DNA from: [Clostridium] innocuum
Lineage (GTDB): Bacteria; Bacillota_I; Bacilli_A; Erysipelotrichales; Erysipelotrichaceae
Direction: 5' to 3'
Assembly: GCA_012317185.1 (NCBI GenBank)
Contig: CP048838.1
Location: forward strand, 3,906,001 to 3,970,000
Length of the DNA: 64,000 bases
Part shown: positions 26,284-35,462 of the stretch, one piece after another
How positions within the stretch are numbered: the first letter of the stretch is position 1
Layout: each line of letters begins with the position of its first letter
Program-made: the position numbers and the translations under genes
Notes under the pieces: generated by a model
Told to the model about the DNA's origin: nothing
The model's database searches: none
The model's input: the letters and a program-made list of their open reading frames with translations, nothing else

Positions 26284-26860
26284 AAGCGAAGAGGATGCGG
26301 CACTGATGAATGAGGTGAAGCCGGACTATGTCGGCTTTGTATTCGCTCCCGGAAAGCACCAGATATCCGCAGCCTCCGCCTGCAGGCTTTCAAATATCAT
26401 CCGATACAGCAGGCTTGTCGGTGTTTTTGTGAATGAACAGCCTGCCGTCATAGCTAAAATTGCCAAGCAGACAGGTCTGGATGTTATTCAGCTGCACGGA
26501 GATGAAAGCGATGCGGATATCCGGCAGCTGAAAAAAAGCTGCAATTGTGAAATATGGAAGGCTCTGCGTATCGGTCAAATCAAGGATATGGATGCTGCAG
26601 CGTTTCCGCATGCGGATCGTCTGCTTGTGGACAGCTATGTACAGGGCCTGCGCGGAGGAAGCGGAAAGCGGATCGCTATGGAATTGTTACAGAAGCTGGA
26701 CGTGTCCAGACTCATCATTGCCGGTGGAATCTGCAGGGATAACGTAAAGGAAATTCTGGCATTGCAGCCTTACGGCATTGATGTCTCCAGTGCACTGGAG
26801 ACCAATGGCAAAAAGGATAAGGAAAAAGTGCGCACGTTTATGAAGCAGCTGAAGGGTTGA
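26255..26860 (+). CDS. trpF: phosphoribosylanthranilate isomerase
   Basis: This 201-residue TIM-barrel isomerase begins MAVVKLCGIKSEEDA with the catalytic Cys in the KxCG context. It has YVGFVFAPGKHQI, QLHGDES, LLVDSYVQGLRGGSGKR, IIAGGICRDNV and DVSSALETNGKKDKEKV. The ATG has AGGAGCTGAAGT in front, inside the trpC 3' end. A 91-base gap to trpB follows, the longest inside the operon. Confidence 0.96.
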   Translation: MAVVKLCGIKSEEDAALMNEVKPDYVGFVFAPGKHQISAASACRLSNIIRYSRLVGVFVNEQPAVIAKIAKQTGLDVIQLHGDESDADIRQLKKSCNCEIWKALRIGQIKDMDAAAFPHADRLLVDSYVQGLRGGSGKRIAMELLQKLDVSRLIIAGGICRDNVKEILALQPYGIDVSSALETNGKKDKEKVRTFMKQLKG

Positions 26861-26951
26861 ACAGAAGCAGACCAAGCACTGTAAAGGAATACTGCAATGG
26901 CGTGCATTTTACAAGATAGATGCCCGTAAAAAGCGGGAGATGGGAGGCAGT

Positions 26952-28136
26952 ATGACAAAAGGAATGTATGGAGCGTTTGGCGGACAATATGCGCCGGAAA
27001 CACTCATGATTGCTCTGGAGGAGCTGGAGAATGCCTATGAGCAGGTAAAGGATGATGCGGATTTCCAGCAGGAGCTTCAGTTTTATTTAAGGGAATATGC
27101 GAACCGTCCTTCTCTGCTGTATTATGCAAGGAAGATGAGCGAGGAACTGGGCGGTGCAAAGATATATTTGAAGCGGGAGGATCTGAATCATACCGGTGCG
27201 CACAAGATCAATAATGTGCTGGGGCAGGCATTGCTGGCAAAACGAATGGGAAAAACGAAAATCATTGCGGAGACGGGTGCCGGGCAGCATGGGGTTGCCT
27301 CCGCAACAGCGGCGGCTCTTTTCGGTATGGAATGTGAGGTGTTCATGGGGGTTGAGGACATGCGCAGACAGTCGCTGAATGTATTCAAGATGGAGCTGCT
27401 GGGGGCAACGGTTACCGGGGTATCCAGCGGCACTGGCACCTTGAAGGATGCCTGCAATGAGGCCATGCGTGCATGGGCTTCCCGCTGTGATGATACCTTT
27501 TATGTTCTGGGCTCCGCTGTCGGACCTCATCCGTATCCGATGATTGTCCGTGATTTTCAGAAAATCATTTCAGAGGAAATGAAGGAACAGTGTCTGGAAA
27601 AGGAAGGTCGTCTGCCGGATGCGGTCATCGCCTGTGTGGGCGGCGGCAGCAATGCTATCGGTACCTTTTATGATTTTCTGAAGGATGAGGATGTTGCCCT
27701 GATCGGATGTGAGGCGGCGGGAAAAGGGATCCATACCGAACAGCATGCCGCAACCATTGCACGCGGCAGTGTCGGTGTCCTGCATGGCATGAAATCACTG
27801 TTTCTACAGGATGATGACGGTCAGATCATGCCGGTGTATTCCATTTCCGCAGGACTGGATTATCCCGGAATCGGACCGGAGCATGCCGACCTTGCCCAAA
27901 GCGGGCGTGTGCAATATGTGCCAGTCACAGATGATGAAGCGGTTGCGGCTTTTCTGTATCTGACAAAAACAGAGGGCATCATACCGGCAATTGAAAGCAG
28001 TCATGCGCTGGCCTATGCCATGAAGCTTGCCCCGACCATGTCAAAGGACAGCATACTCGCAGTCACCCTGTCCGGACGTGGTGACAAGGATGTAAAAAGT
28101 ATTGCGGAATATCTGGAGGTGGACATTCATGAATAG
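26952..28136 (+). CDS. trpB: tryptophan synthase beta subunit
   Basis: This 394-residue PLP enzyme condenses indole with serine. The PLP lysine is in HTGAHKINNVLGQ, the phosphate loop in CVGGGSNAIG, and ETGAGQHGVA is conserved. It is of the common TrpB1 type. I prefer the ATG at 26952, after GGGAGG with a short spacer; an in-frame ATG at 26940 has poor spacing. The last codons overlap trpA by 8 bases, so alpha and beta subunits are produced together. Confidence 0.97.
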   Translation: MTKGMYGAFGGQYAPETLMIALEELENAYEQVKDDADFQQELQFYLREYANRPSLLYYARKMSEELGGAKIYLKREDLNHTGAHKINNVLGQALLAKRMGKTKIIAETGAGQHGVASATAAALFGMECEVFMGVEDMRRQSLNVFKMELLGATVTGVSSGTGTLKDACNEAMRAWASRCDDTFYVLGSAVGPHPYPMIVRDFQKIISEEMKEQCLEKEGRLPDAVIACVGGGSNAIGTFYDFLKDEDVALIGCEAAGKGIHTEQHAATIARGSVGVLHGMKSLFLQDDDGQIMPVYSISAGLDYPGIGPEHADLAQSGRVQYVPVTDDEAVAAFLYLTKTEGIIPAIESSHALAYAMKLAPTMSKDSILAVTLSGRGDKDVKSIAEYLEVDIHE

Positions 28137-28923
28137 AATCGATGCAGTATTCAAGAGATTGAAGCAGGAACAAAAAACGGCCTTCATCGGCTTTCTGACA
28201 GCAGGTGATCCGGATATTCCCACATGTATGGAATGTGTGAAGCAGCTGGAACAAAACGGCTGTGATATCATTGAAATCGGAATCCCCTTTTCCGATCCGA
28301 TTGCGGAGGGACCTGTCATTCAGGAGGCAAGTCTTCGCGCCTTACAGAATGATATCACAACAGAGACTGTTATGCGTATGGTGTCGAACATTCGCGAGTT
28401 CTCCCAGATTCCTCTTGTTTTCCTCCTGTATTACAACCAAATCTTCAAATATGGGGCAAACCGGTTTCTCAGAGAAAGCGAAGCTGCCGGTATTGATGCG
28501 CTGATCATTCCCGATCTTCCCATGGAGCACCGTGAGGAATTAAAGCCGCTTGCGGATGCACATCATATACAGCTGATTTCCCTGGTAACACCTGTTTCCA
28601 GTGTCCGTAAGAAAAGCATTGCGGAACAAAGTGAAGGCTTTCTGTATTGCGTGACATCCCTTGGTGTAACCGGCGAGCGAACGGAATTTCAGGCGGATTT
28701 GAAGGCATTTCTAAACGAGCTTTCCGCTTACAGCGATACGCCAAAGGCACTTGGCTTCGGTATTTCCACTCCACAGCAGATTACCGAGATGAAGTCCTAT
28801 GCGGACGGTGTGATTGTCGGCAGTGCCATTGTGCGGCAGATCGGGCGACTGGCGAAGCAGGAAATCACGCTGGAAGAGATCGGCAGCTTTGTGAAAACAC
28901 TTGCGGATGCGGCACATGCCTAG
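28129..28923 (+). CDS. trpA: tryptophan synthase alpha subunit
   Basis: This 264-residue TIM-barrel subunit releases indole from indole-3-glycerol phosphate and channels it to TrpB. Catalytic Glu and Asp lie in IEIGIPFSDPIAEGP and in the DLPMEHRE region. GFGISTPQQ and ADGVIVGSAIV are typical of the phosphate site. The ATG at 28129 lies inside the trpB 3' end behind GGAGGTGGACATTC. It is the last gene of the operon, followed by a structured terminator. Confidence 0.97.
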   Translation: MNRIDAVFKRLKQEQKTAFIGFLTAGDPDIPTCMECVKQLEQNGCDIIEIGIPFSDPIAEGPVIQEASLRALQNDITTETVMRMVSNIREFSQIPLVFLLYYNQIFKYGANRFLRESEAAGIDALIIPDLPMEHREELKPLADAHHIQLISLVTPVSSVRKKSIAEQSEGFLYCVTSLGVTGERTEFQADLKAFLNELSAYSDTPKALGFGISTPQQITEMKSYADGVIVGSAIVRQIGRLAKQEITLEEIGSFVKTLADAAHA

Positions 28924-29152
28924 AAAGGGACAATGCGTCCTTTTTTTGTACCGATTGCAACGAACGCTTCACCACTTCTACAGATGTACCTCCTATACCA
29001 GCCACCTTCTTCAGCTCACGTAAACCGGCGGCTTCTCTGCCCTGTCGTAATGATTTTTCAGCTAAGCACTAACAGAATACATGCAGAAGCAAAAATGCAT
29101 CGTTTATTTTCGCTTTATGGCAGTATTCTCTGTGCCTTGGGATAAAAAAAAA

Positions 29153-29209
29153 CCCTTATTTCAAACAATAGATTTGTTTCATCCGACTGCCTGTGAATAA
29201 GGGATTTTT
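29153..29209 (+). terminator. terminator of the trp operon
   Basis: CCCTTATT...AATAAGGG with a T run forms the outer stem, and CAAACAA/TTTGTTT can form an inner hairpin. It lies about 230 bases after trpA. The intervening sequence has no gene I can support. Confidence 0.75.
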
Positions 29210-29226
29210 TACAGTATGAATTTCAT

Positions 29227-29337
29227 AGTTCCTTTCTCGATTATGGATAAACTCAAAACAGGAGATTCAACATTATTGTATTTGTCAATAGTAGTTGAAA
29301 TCTCCCTTTTGCATACACCCTAATGTTAGAAAGAACC
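29227..29337 (-). mobile_element. MITE-like repeat, copy 2
   Basis: This is the same element as at 21743-21851 in opposite orientation. On the minus strand it runs from GGTTCTTTCT through AGGGTGTATGCAA, an internal hairpin (GGGAGATTTCAAC...GTTGAATCTCC) and CTGTTTTGAGTTTA to AGAAAGGAAC. No flanking 8-bp duplication is visible, so this copy is older or rearranged. It lies between the trp terminator and the next gene. Confidence 0.7.
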
Positions 29338-29348
29338 TTTACATCATG

Positions 29349-30806
29349 TTATTTGCTTTTTCTTTCATCTTTAAAAACCGTTTTTTCTGCCTGTTCCTTG
29401 ATAGTTTCCAGATTTGTTTTATACTGCTTGAATTTCTCAAGTGCCATCGCATCCGTCTTTTCATCCTCATAAAGGTAAATTGAATCAACATTTATCATAT
29501 CAGATTCCTCAGACAGATCCGTTTCCTTTGCAGAGCTGATACCGGTGATCTTCACATCGTAATAATCTGTATTCTTTTCTGTGGAATACTTACTATCCTC
29601 TGTAACCTTTGTGCGATAAACATAATGTGCTGTACCGGTATGATCATAGGAACGATATTCATAATACACACCGATCAGCGCGACATGTTCAACAGTTACC
29701 TTGGTTGAAGAGAAAAAAGATGTGCTTCTGTCTTTTATATAGGCTTCCAATGCTGCTTTTGCCGCTGCCTCGAATTTATCAGAGCTTGCCTTTGGAATCT
29801 CTGCGAAGGTTTTATATACGATTTCCAATCCCTCTACCTTTACCTTCTTCTCTGGATTTTCCACCTTTACTTTACAGCTGTCTGCGGTAGCCTGACTGTA
29901 TTCAGCTTTCAAAACTGCATCATCGCCGTTTTTCAGTTCGCCATCCTTTTCCACCTTATAGGTAACATCGCTCATAAACATACGGATATCCTCGTTTGTA
30001 TGATCATAATCCGGATTACAATTGATATCCGCCGTTCCTTCACCGGATACGCCTTCAAAGGTAACGGTACAAGCAGAGGTCAAATCAATCGGTGTCTTCT
30101 TTACACTCTGATAAATACTGAATCCAGCAATACAAACGATAACGACTGCCGCCGCAATACCGCCTATGATTGTATTCCGTCTGCCTTTTTCCGTCTTGTA
30201 ATATGCCTTGCATTTCTCAGAAAGCTTAAGAGCATGATCCTGGGCTGCTGCAGATGCCTTTGATACAGCCTCTCCGGCAGCTTTTGCGCCCTCACTTAAA
30301 TCCTTCATTGCCTCCTCGGCTTCTACCTGCTCATTCCTTTTCACAAACAGGATATAGATACTGATTCCTGCTGCTGCAATTTGTGCAAGCACCATGATGA
30401 CGAGCATGATTCCCTTGTTATCCATACTGCCGGAATACGCCATCGCGGCTGTGAAATCACCACTTGCCAAAGCATGTACAGCCCGTATTGCCGAAAAGCA
30501 GAAAAGCCCCATCAGCAATGCAGCACCATTGCAGCCAAGCAAAAGCTTTCCCATAAATGAAGCATCCTTCAGATAACCGATTCGAAACGCATATCCTCCA
30601 ACCAGTATTACAAGGATGACAAAATCGATGTAATACAGCACACACAGACTGCGTAAGGAAGACAATGCACTTGATAATCCGGATAAGCTGTCCAGTCCCT
30701 GTCCCGCTGTGAGGTAAATAATCAGCATAATTACTGCCAGAATACCTCCCGCAATACTACCATACATCAGATATTTTCTTGTTGCATACTTTTTTAACAA
30801 TTCCAT
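29349..30806 (-). CDS. multi-pass membrane protein of unknown function, 485 residues
   Basis: The N-terminal 155 residues form about four membrane helices. A charged, Ala/Glu-rich cytoplasmic stretch follows (residues 155-205, VEAEEAMKDLSEGAKAAGEA). Another membrane helix (about 212-232) comes next. The rest is a C-terminal domain of about 250 residues rich in Thr, Lys and Tyr, probably outside the cell. I do not recognise the family. AAAGGGG precedes the ATG. It is transcribed alone, away from the TetR gene on the other strand. Confidence 0.75.
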   Translation of the reverse strand: MELLKKYATRKYLMYGSIAGGILAVIMLIIYLTAGQGLDSLSGLSSALSSLRSLCVLYYIDFVILVILVGGYAFRIGYLKDASFMGKLLLGCNGAALLMGLFCFSAIRAVHALASGDFTAAMAYSGSMDNKGIMLVIMVLAQIAAAGISIYILFVKRNEQVEAEEAMKDLSEGAKAAGEAVSKASAAAQDHALKLSEKCKAYYKTEKGRRNTIIGGIAAAVVIVCIAGFSIYQSVKKTPIDLTSACTVTFEGVSGEGTADINCNPDYDHTNEDIRMFMSDVTYKVEKDGELKNGDDAVLKAEYSQATADSCKVKVENPEKKVKVEGLEIVYKTFAEIPKASSDKFEAAAKAALEAYIKDRSTSFFSSTKVTVEHVALIGVYYEYRSYDHTGTAHYVYRTKVTEDSKYSTEKNTDYYDVKITGISSAKETDLSEESDMINVDSIYLYEDEKTDAMALEKFKQYKTNLETIKEQAEKTVFKDERKSK

Positions 30807-30933
30807 TTCATTCCCCTTTCAAACAGCAAAAAAGCTATTCATGTAAATTATTATATCACACAATATCACATTGTTTAAAAAAACATATACATTTTATGAA
30901 TAACCGCCGCTTATTTTTCAAGATTCAAATCGC

Positions 30934-30966
30934 TTGACATCTGTATCGGAGAAGTTCATAATGAAC
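30934..30966 (+). promoter_or_regulatory. promoter and operator of the TetR-family gene
   Basis: TTGACA (30934-30939), 17 bases, then CATAAT (30957-30962). A perfect palindrome GTTCATAATGAAC (30954-30966) covers the -10 box, and GAAC-GGT-GTTC continues it. This is the expected layout for autorepression by the TetR-family product encoded at 30990. Confidence 0.7.
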
Positions 30967-30989
30967 GGTGTTCAAGTTGGAGGTGGTTT

Positions 30990-31583
30990 ATGAACAAGGT
31001 TGTTACCTCAAAAGAGGAGCTTCTGGATACTGCCAGACAGATTGTATTTCAAGAAGGCATTGATCAGCTCAGTATCCGGGTACTTGCTAAAAAACTGAAT
31101 ATTTCCGTTGGTGCTGTTTACAACTACTTCCCGTCAAAGTCCGACCTGCTGCTTGCCATTGTGGAAAGCTTCTGGAAAGGAATTTTTCACAAGGATATCT
31201 GCATTCTCAGTGAAACACTACCCTTTGCGGATTTCTATGAGGTTGTATATCATCGGCTTGCAGAGCATATGGAGGATTTCTTTTCCGTACTGCTGGGTCA
31301 GCTGGATATATTACGCAATACTGAAAAAGAGCGTGGAAAGCTGATGGAGGAACGTTATCAGCAGCATATCCGCGAGGGTTTCCTTTATGCCCTGCAGCAG
31401 GATTGCGATATCCCTGAGCATATCTGGAATGCTACCTTCACAAAGGCTGCCTTCATCGATTTTCTGATGGAGCATATGATGAATGATTTATCGCACCAAA
31501 GAAGGAGCTGTACCTTTACAAAGGAGCTTATCTGCCGGCTGCTTCAGGTAACGCACGGAACAACTACTCACGGCACAAAATAA
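30990..31583 (+). CDS. TetR family transcriptional regulator
   Basis: This 197-residue repressor has an N-terminal three-helix DNA-binding domain (DTARQIVFQEGIDQLSIRVLAKKLNISVGAVYNYFPSKSDLLLAIVE, residues 9-55). An all-helical ligand-binding domain follows. AGTTGGAGGTGGTTT precedes the ATG. Three small membrane-protein genes follow in the same direction with short or overlapping junctions, so the ligand is probably linked to their function. The promoter has a palindrome on its -10 box. Confidence 0.9.
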   Translation: MNKVVTSKEELLDTARQIVFQEGIDQLSIRVLAKKLNISVGAVYNYFPSKSDLLLAIVESFWKGIFHKDICILSETLPFADFYEVVYHRLAEHMEDFFSVLLGQLDILRNTEKERGKLMEERYQQHIREGFLYALQQDCDIPEHIWNATFTKAAFIDFLMEHMMNDLSHQRRSCTFTKELICRLLQVTHGTTTHGTK

Positions 31584-31613
31584 ACCATGTTCATATAATA
31601 AGGAGGAAGACAC

Positions 31614-32282
31614 ATGCAGGCTGTTATGGAAACTGCTTTTGATATTTTATATTTATGCACCGTATGTATACTGGGAATCACCATGATACGAAAGGCAAGA
31701 GGAAACCGTATGCTTTTCTTATTTGGCATCATGGCGGTAACCCTCGGGCTGGGAGACGCCTTTCATCTTATCCCCAGAGCCTATGCATTATGCACTGACG
31801 GACTTGCGGCTCACACGGCAGCATTGGGAATCGGAAAATTTATCACATCCATTACAATGACCATTTTCTACCTGCTGCTGTTTCGCATATGGGAGCTGCG
31901 TTATAACAGACACCGTCCCCTGCTTCGCACAGGCATGTATCTGCTTGCCTTGCTCCGCATGGCACTCTGCTTCTTTCCGCAGAATGCATGGACAAGTCCG
32001 AATGCACCGCTTAGCTGGGGTATCCTTAGAAATGTGCCGTTTGCATTGATGGGACTTTGGATCATCGTGCTGTTTTATCAGCAGGCAAAGCAGAAGGAGG
32101 ATTTCGTTTTCAAATACATGTGGCTTGCCATCACACTGAGTTTTCTGTTTTACATTCCGGTCGTCTTATGGGCTGATACCCTGCCAATGATTGGAATGCT
32201 GATGATTCCCAAGACACTCGCCTATGTATGGGTTGTATGGATGGGATATCAACTGATGAAAAAGGAGCTGAATTATTTATGA
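31614..32282 (+). CDS. membrane protein, 222 residues
   Basis: This hydrophobic protein has about seven predicted helices and no recognised catalytic motif. AAGGAGGAAGACAC precedes the ATG, 31 bases after the TetR gene. Its stop overlaps the next start in ATGA form, which couples it to the DUF2871-like gene. The family is unknown; the conserved-looking loop GLGDAFHLIPRAYAL carries His and Pro that might bind a cofactor. Confidence 0.75.
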   Translation: MQAVMETAFDILYLCTVCILGITMIRKARGNRMLFLFGIMAVTLGLGDAFHLIPRAYALCTDGLAAHTAALGIGKFITSITMTIFYLLLFRIWELRYNRHRPLLRTGMYLLALLRMALCFFPQNAWTSPNAPLSWGILRNVPFALMGLWIIVLFYQQAKQKEDFVFKYMWLAITLSFLFYIPVVLWADTLPMIGMLMIPKTLAYVWVVWMGYQLMKKELNYL

Positions 32283-32692
32283 AAAAAACAATCAATCTTG
32301 CATTTTTATATGCGATTCTCGCCATGATTGGCGGAGTCTTTTATCGAGAATTTACAAAGCTGAGCGGCTTTGATGGACGCACGGCATTATCCTTTGTGCA
32401 CACCCATTTGTTTCTGCTGGGAATGGTTATGTTTCTGATTGTCACCTTTTGTATCAAGCTGTTTGCCATTCAGGAATCAAAGAAGTACAGGGCGTTTATC
32501 ATCGTATATAATATCGGTGTTCTTCTGACCTCCCTGATGCTGGCGGTCCGTGGTGTTCTTCAGGTAAATGGCAGCACACTGACTTCTGCGGCAAACGGTA
32601 TGATTTCCGGCTTTGCAGGTATTGGACACATTCTGGTTGGTATCGGTATGATTCTCCTCTTCCTGATGCTGAAGGAGAAGGTGAAGGAATAA
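32279..32692 (+). CDS. DUF2871 family membrane protein
   Basis: This 137-residue protein has four membrane helices and matches the DUF2871 pattern (FYREFTKLSGFDGRTALSFVHTHLFLLGM near residues 21-49, then GIGHILVGIGMILLFL). I take ATG 32279, overlapping the previous stop; the frame extends further upstream only within that gene. The stop shares a base with the start of the next gene. The function is unknown. Confidence 0.8.
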   Translation: MKKTINLAFLYAILAMIGGVFYREFTKLSGFDGRTALSFVHTHLFLLGMVMFLIVTFCIKLFAIQESKKYRAFIIVYNIGVLLTSLMLAVRGVLQVNGSTLTSAANGMISGFAGIGHILVGIGMILLFLMLKEKVKE

Positions 32693-33117
32693 TGCACGTA
32701 GCGAAGAAATATCTGCTTCTGACAGCAGGCATTGTATGGGCAGCCGCAGGCTTCAATATTGTCAGGATCGGATGGCTGAGTACCAGCTATATGAGCATAG
32801 CAACTGCTGCTACCGCGGTTATCACCTTCCTGATTTTCTACCATATGATTTTTAAAAAGCTGATTCATAAGCATACAGAGCGCATTCTTGCCAATACAGA
32901 AGATCGTATGCATATCCTGCGCTTCTTTGATGCAAAATCCTATATTATCATGATCTGTATGATGAGCTTTGGTATTGCCCTGCGTGCATCGCATCTTTGG
33001 CCGGATGTATGTATCAAGTCCTTCTATACCGGTCTTGGCTGCGCACTGCTTGCGGCCGGAATCGGCTTCATACGACAGTATGTAAAAACCAGTACCTTCC
33101 GATTGCATGCGAATTAG
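32692..33117 (+). CDS. four-helix membrane protein of unknown function
   Basis: This 141-residue protein has membrane helices near residues 8-25, 33-50, 78-97 and 103-120, separated by basic loops. It overlaps the DUF2871-like gene by one base (TAATG), so it is translated with it. It contains ALRASHLWPDV between the last helices. I do not recognise a family. Together with the two preceding genes it may form a small membrane complex controlled by the TetR protein. Confidence 0.75.
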   Translation: MHVAKKYLLLTAGIVWAAAGFNIVRIGWLSTSYMSIATAATAVITFLIFYHMIFKKLIHKHTERILANTEDRMHILRFFDAKSYIIMICMMSFGIALRASHLWPDVCIKSFYTGLGCALLAAGIGFIRQYVKTSTFRLHAN

Positions 33118-33158
33118 TCAAAACGATACAGCCTGTTTTGCACAGCACTACAAAAAAG

Positions 33159-33201
33159 AAGAGAATTCAAATTTTACGTAAGGTATCTTTGAATTCTCTT
33201 T
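33159..33201. terminator. bidirectional terminator
   Basis: AAGAGAATTCAAA...TTTGAATTCTCTT with A and T runs on the two sides ends the TetR-led operon. It may also serve the decayed gene arriving on the minus strand. Confidence 0.75.
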
Positions 33202-34042
33202 TTCATTTGTAATTTCTTTTTCTGGACAACCAGTTGTTTTATGCTTAACGGCTTTCTATTCCATCTTTTTTATTACACAGGTTTTCTTGTAGAAGGCGAT
33301 GCCGTACCCGAGAATGTCGGTATAGCCCTTTCTGTGCAGACCCTCGATATACTGCTTTTCTTTTATCTGCTGTATTGCCAGCTCTGCACTCTTTTCCACA
33401 TCCTCTTCACGCTTTGCCACCTTTAATTCAAACAGCAGTCCTCTGTTCTTGTTATACGCCGGTAGAACTGCAAGGTCGCACCTTCCAAATCCCGATTCCT
33501 GATTGGAAACAATGCGATAGCTGCCCTTCCCCTGCAGCATGCCGTTTAGAAATCCATGATAATACACTCATCATAGTCAAAATAGCTCATAGATTGAAAT
33601 AATACGGTATTCAGAATTTCATTCGCTTCTTCCACATGCTCCTGCAGAAGTGCTTCCAGAAACGATGCCTGGTAGCTTCTGATCTGCTGCTTAAACCATT
33701 CTTCAAAAATGGTTGTGTAGATGTACTGTATTTCTTTATTGGGAATCATAAGCTGATAGGTGTTTGTGTCCGTTTTGCTTATAGCCTTCAGATAACCGGT
33801 AAACAACAGAAAGCTGTATAGATTGTCTGTATCATCCAGTTCCCGATACGTCAGCTCCGGTTTGATTATTTTTTTAATCATGCCGCCGCTGGACAAGATG
33901 TCAAAATCCTGTTTCATTTCCGCATTCCCCTGCTGCATGAAACGATACATCACATCATTACCACTCGTATTTGCCCAGAAGGATTCAGGTTCATCATCCT
34001 TCTGAATGATTTTTTTACATACATCAATACACTCCAGGGATT

Positions 34043-34062
34043 AGGCTCTGCCCACTAGTAGT
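34043..34062 (+). repeat. GC-rich 20-bp micro-insertion C (opposite orientation)
   Basis: AGGCTCTGCCCACTAGTAGT lies within the decayed AAA gene between the codons for Tyr and Asn-Pro-Trp. Read on the plus strand it begins TTAGGCTCTGCCC, like the minus-strand insertions A and B. Removing it restores DIYNPWSVL. Confidence 0.5.
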
Positions 34063-34095
34063 GTAAATATCCTGATTACCACATCGATAACCATC

Positions 34096-34116
34096 GCGCC
34101 ACGGGCGGGCAGCGCC
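34096..34116 (-). repeat. GC-rich 21-bp micro-insertion A
   Basis: On the minus strand GGCGCTGCCCGCCC, G, TGGCGC interrupts VKEW-Y-DGY after TGG TA, creating TAG. With its CATC and TAC flanks it shares 28 bases, one difference, with insertion B at 34410-34430. Confidence 0.6.
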
Positions 34117-34409
34117 TACCATTCCTTCACAGTACGTTCAAACTTTCTAAGCTCATAGTCATTCAGTAGACACATCACTTCTTCAGGTGTAAAGCCAAAA
34201 TCTGAACTGGACTGTTTGTCAAAAACAGAATAGACATTAAAATTATTAAGACCTGTAAAAATCGATTCTTTTGCAATCCTCAGACAGCCTGTTAATACCC
34301 CTTTTTCCAGGGCATCGTTTGTTTTTAATGCAGCACTGAAAACATTTCTTAAAAATTCCACCATTTGATCATAGTAGCCATGCAGATAGGCACTTTGCAA
34401 GGGTACATC

Positions 34410-34430
34410 GCGCCATGGGCGGGCAGCGCC
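34410..34430 (-). repeat. GC-rich 21-bp micro-insertion B
   Basis: On the minus strand GGCGCTGCCCGCCC, A, TGGCGC interrupts EYDVPL and creates an in-frame TAG. The flanks GAGTA and GATGTA suggest a short target duplication of about 5 bases. Confidence 0.6.
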
Positions 34431-34719
34431 TACTCATATTCAGTGTCTAACCAAACCGGCGCGGTCTTGTATATAGGACCACCTTTTCCTCCAGAACATT
34501 TTTAATAAACATTGTTTTATCCACATAGTAATACTCTTTTTCTATCAGTTCTTTAAAGTCCTCGATTCCTATCGGCAAGCGCTTCATGATCATCAGCTCC
34601 TTGTTTTTATTATACCACGTCCCCTGTTTTACACAAAAAGATTTCGCCATGATGCCAGCTAAGGAATGTTTGCGCCTTATTAAGATAGAAGAGTATGAAC
34701 AAGGGTGCTTATCATACAG

Positions 34720-35395
34720 CTACTTTTGTCTGGTATGTCCTACTTTATTTACGATATACAAATACATAACAGTTCCAACAAATATAATCCAGCCATACCC
34801 CATACTATAGTCATATACAGCATGGAGTAAGATAGGAATCCATAACGTTTTAGATTCCTCAAATACATAGATAAAGCCATATCCGATAAACAAACCAAAT
34901 CCTATATTCGATATGCAATCTGTCAGAAATACAGACAGATCACCACCAACCACTACCGTTGGATATACGGCATGTGTGATTCCCCAGAATAAACTGCTCA
35001 ATACAATTGCCAAAGCTGTATTCTCTTTTTTCATTATGGAATACATCACACCCCGATACAAATACTCCTCTGAAAACCCGATGATGATTAAATCCTGTAT
35101 AAACAGATAGAAGCCAGGCATGTTAAATTGCTGATGTACAACAAAAAAAACACAATACATAATGCATAATAACAATAACAGATACGTATGTCTGATTCTG
35201 AAAAGCGAACCTGTATCCTTTCGAAATACAAGTAAGCAGATAATCGGGAGCAGCATCACCGCTATCATTTGTGTAATTACTGATATATGGATAAAACACG
35301 CAGATCAACACCTGCCACTTTTGCAATATACAAAACAACATATAGGATCCCTATTTCCAAGCAGCCAATTATAAACGCCGTTCATATGTTTTTCA
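34720..35395 (-). pseudogene. CPBP family intramembrane protease gene with broken N-terminus
   Basis: The intact part (34720-35268, up to 182 residues) has the CPBP/Abi motifs EEYLYRG (motif 1), FWGITHA (motif 2) and LLHAVYDY (motif 3). Upstream, a second frame encodes a matching first membrane segment: MKNI, an in-frame TGA, then TAFIIGCLEIGILYVVLYIA. A frameshift between YQ and VITQMIAVML (near 35280) separates the two. The gene thus shows one nonsense and one frameshift change; the C-terminal part might still be made from an internal ATG at 35268. Confidence 0.65.
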
Positions 35396-35462
35396 TTATT
35401 CACCTCATAACAGTAATTCCTGCTGGTGTTCTCACCTAATGCAGGCTATCATTCTAAAATAA

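Larger units (their letters stand above)
33256..34587 (-). pseudogene. decayed AAA-ATPase / PD-(D/E)XK nuclease gene (AAA-ATPase_like + DUF1703 type)
   Basis: Minus-strand fragments in several frames assemble to this family. MKRLPIGIEDFKELIEKEYY to the Walker A remnant TRPRRFG is at 34449-34587. Next come EYDVPLQSAYLHGYYDQMV, GCLRIAKESIFTGLNNF, VKEWYDGYRCGNQDIY and the C-terminal nuclease part CDLAVLPAYNKNRGLLFELKV. About 170 residues after the Walker A remnant are missing. Three GC-rich insertions of about 20 bp break the frame, and a frameshift lies near 33550-33567. The start would be ATG 34587 after GGAGCTGATGATC. Confidence 0.8.

Noticed and set aside
28925..29075. Minus-strand open stretch after trpA reading like LREL-KKVAGIGGTSVEVVKR
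   Set aside because: It is only about 45 residues, has no start, no ribosome site and no recognisable family, and could be chance in a GC-richer patch.
34092..34433. CRISPR-like spaced repeats (two 28-base copies)
   Set aside because: There are only two copies about 310 bp apart, inside a coding remnant, with no regular spacing and no cas genes.
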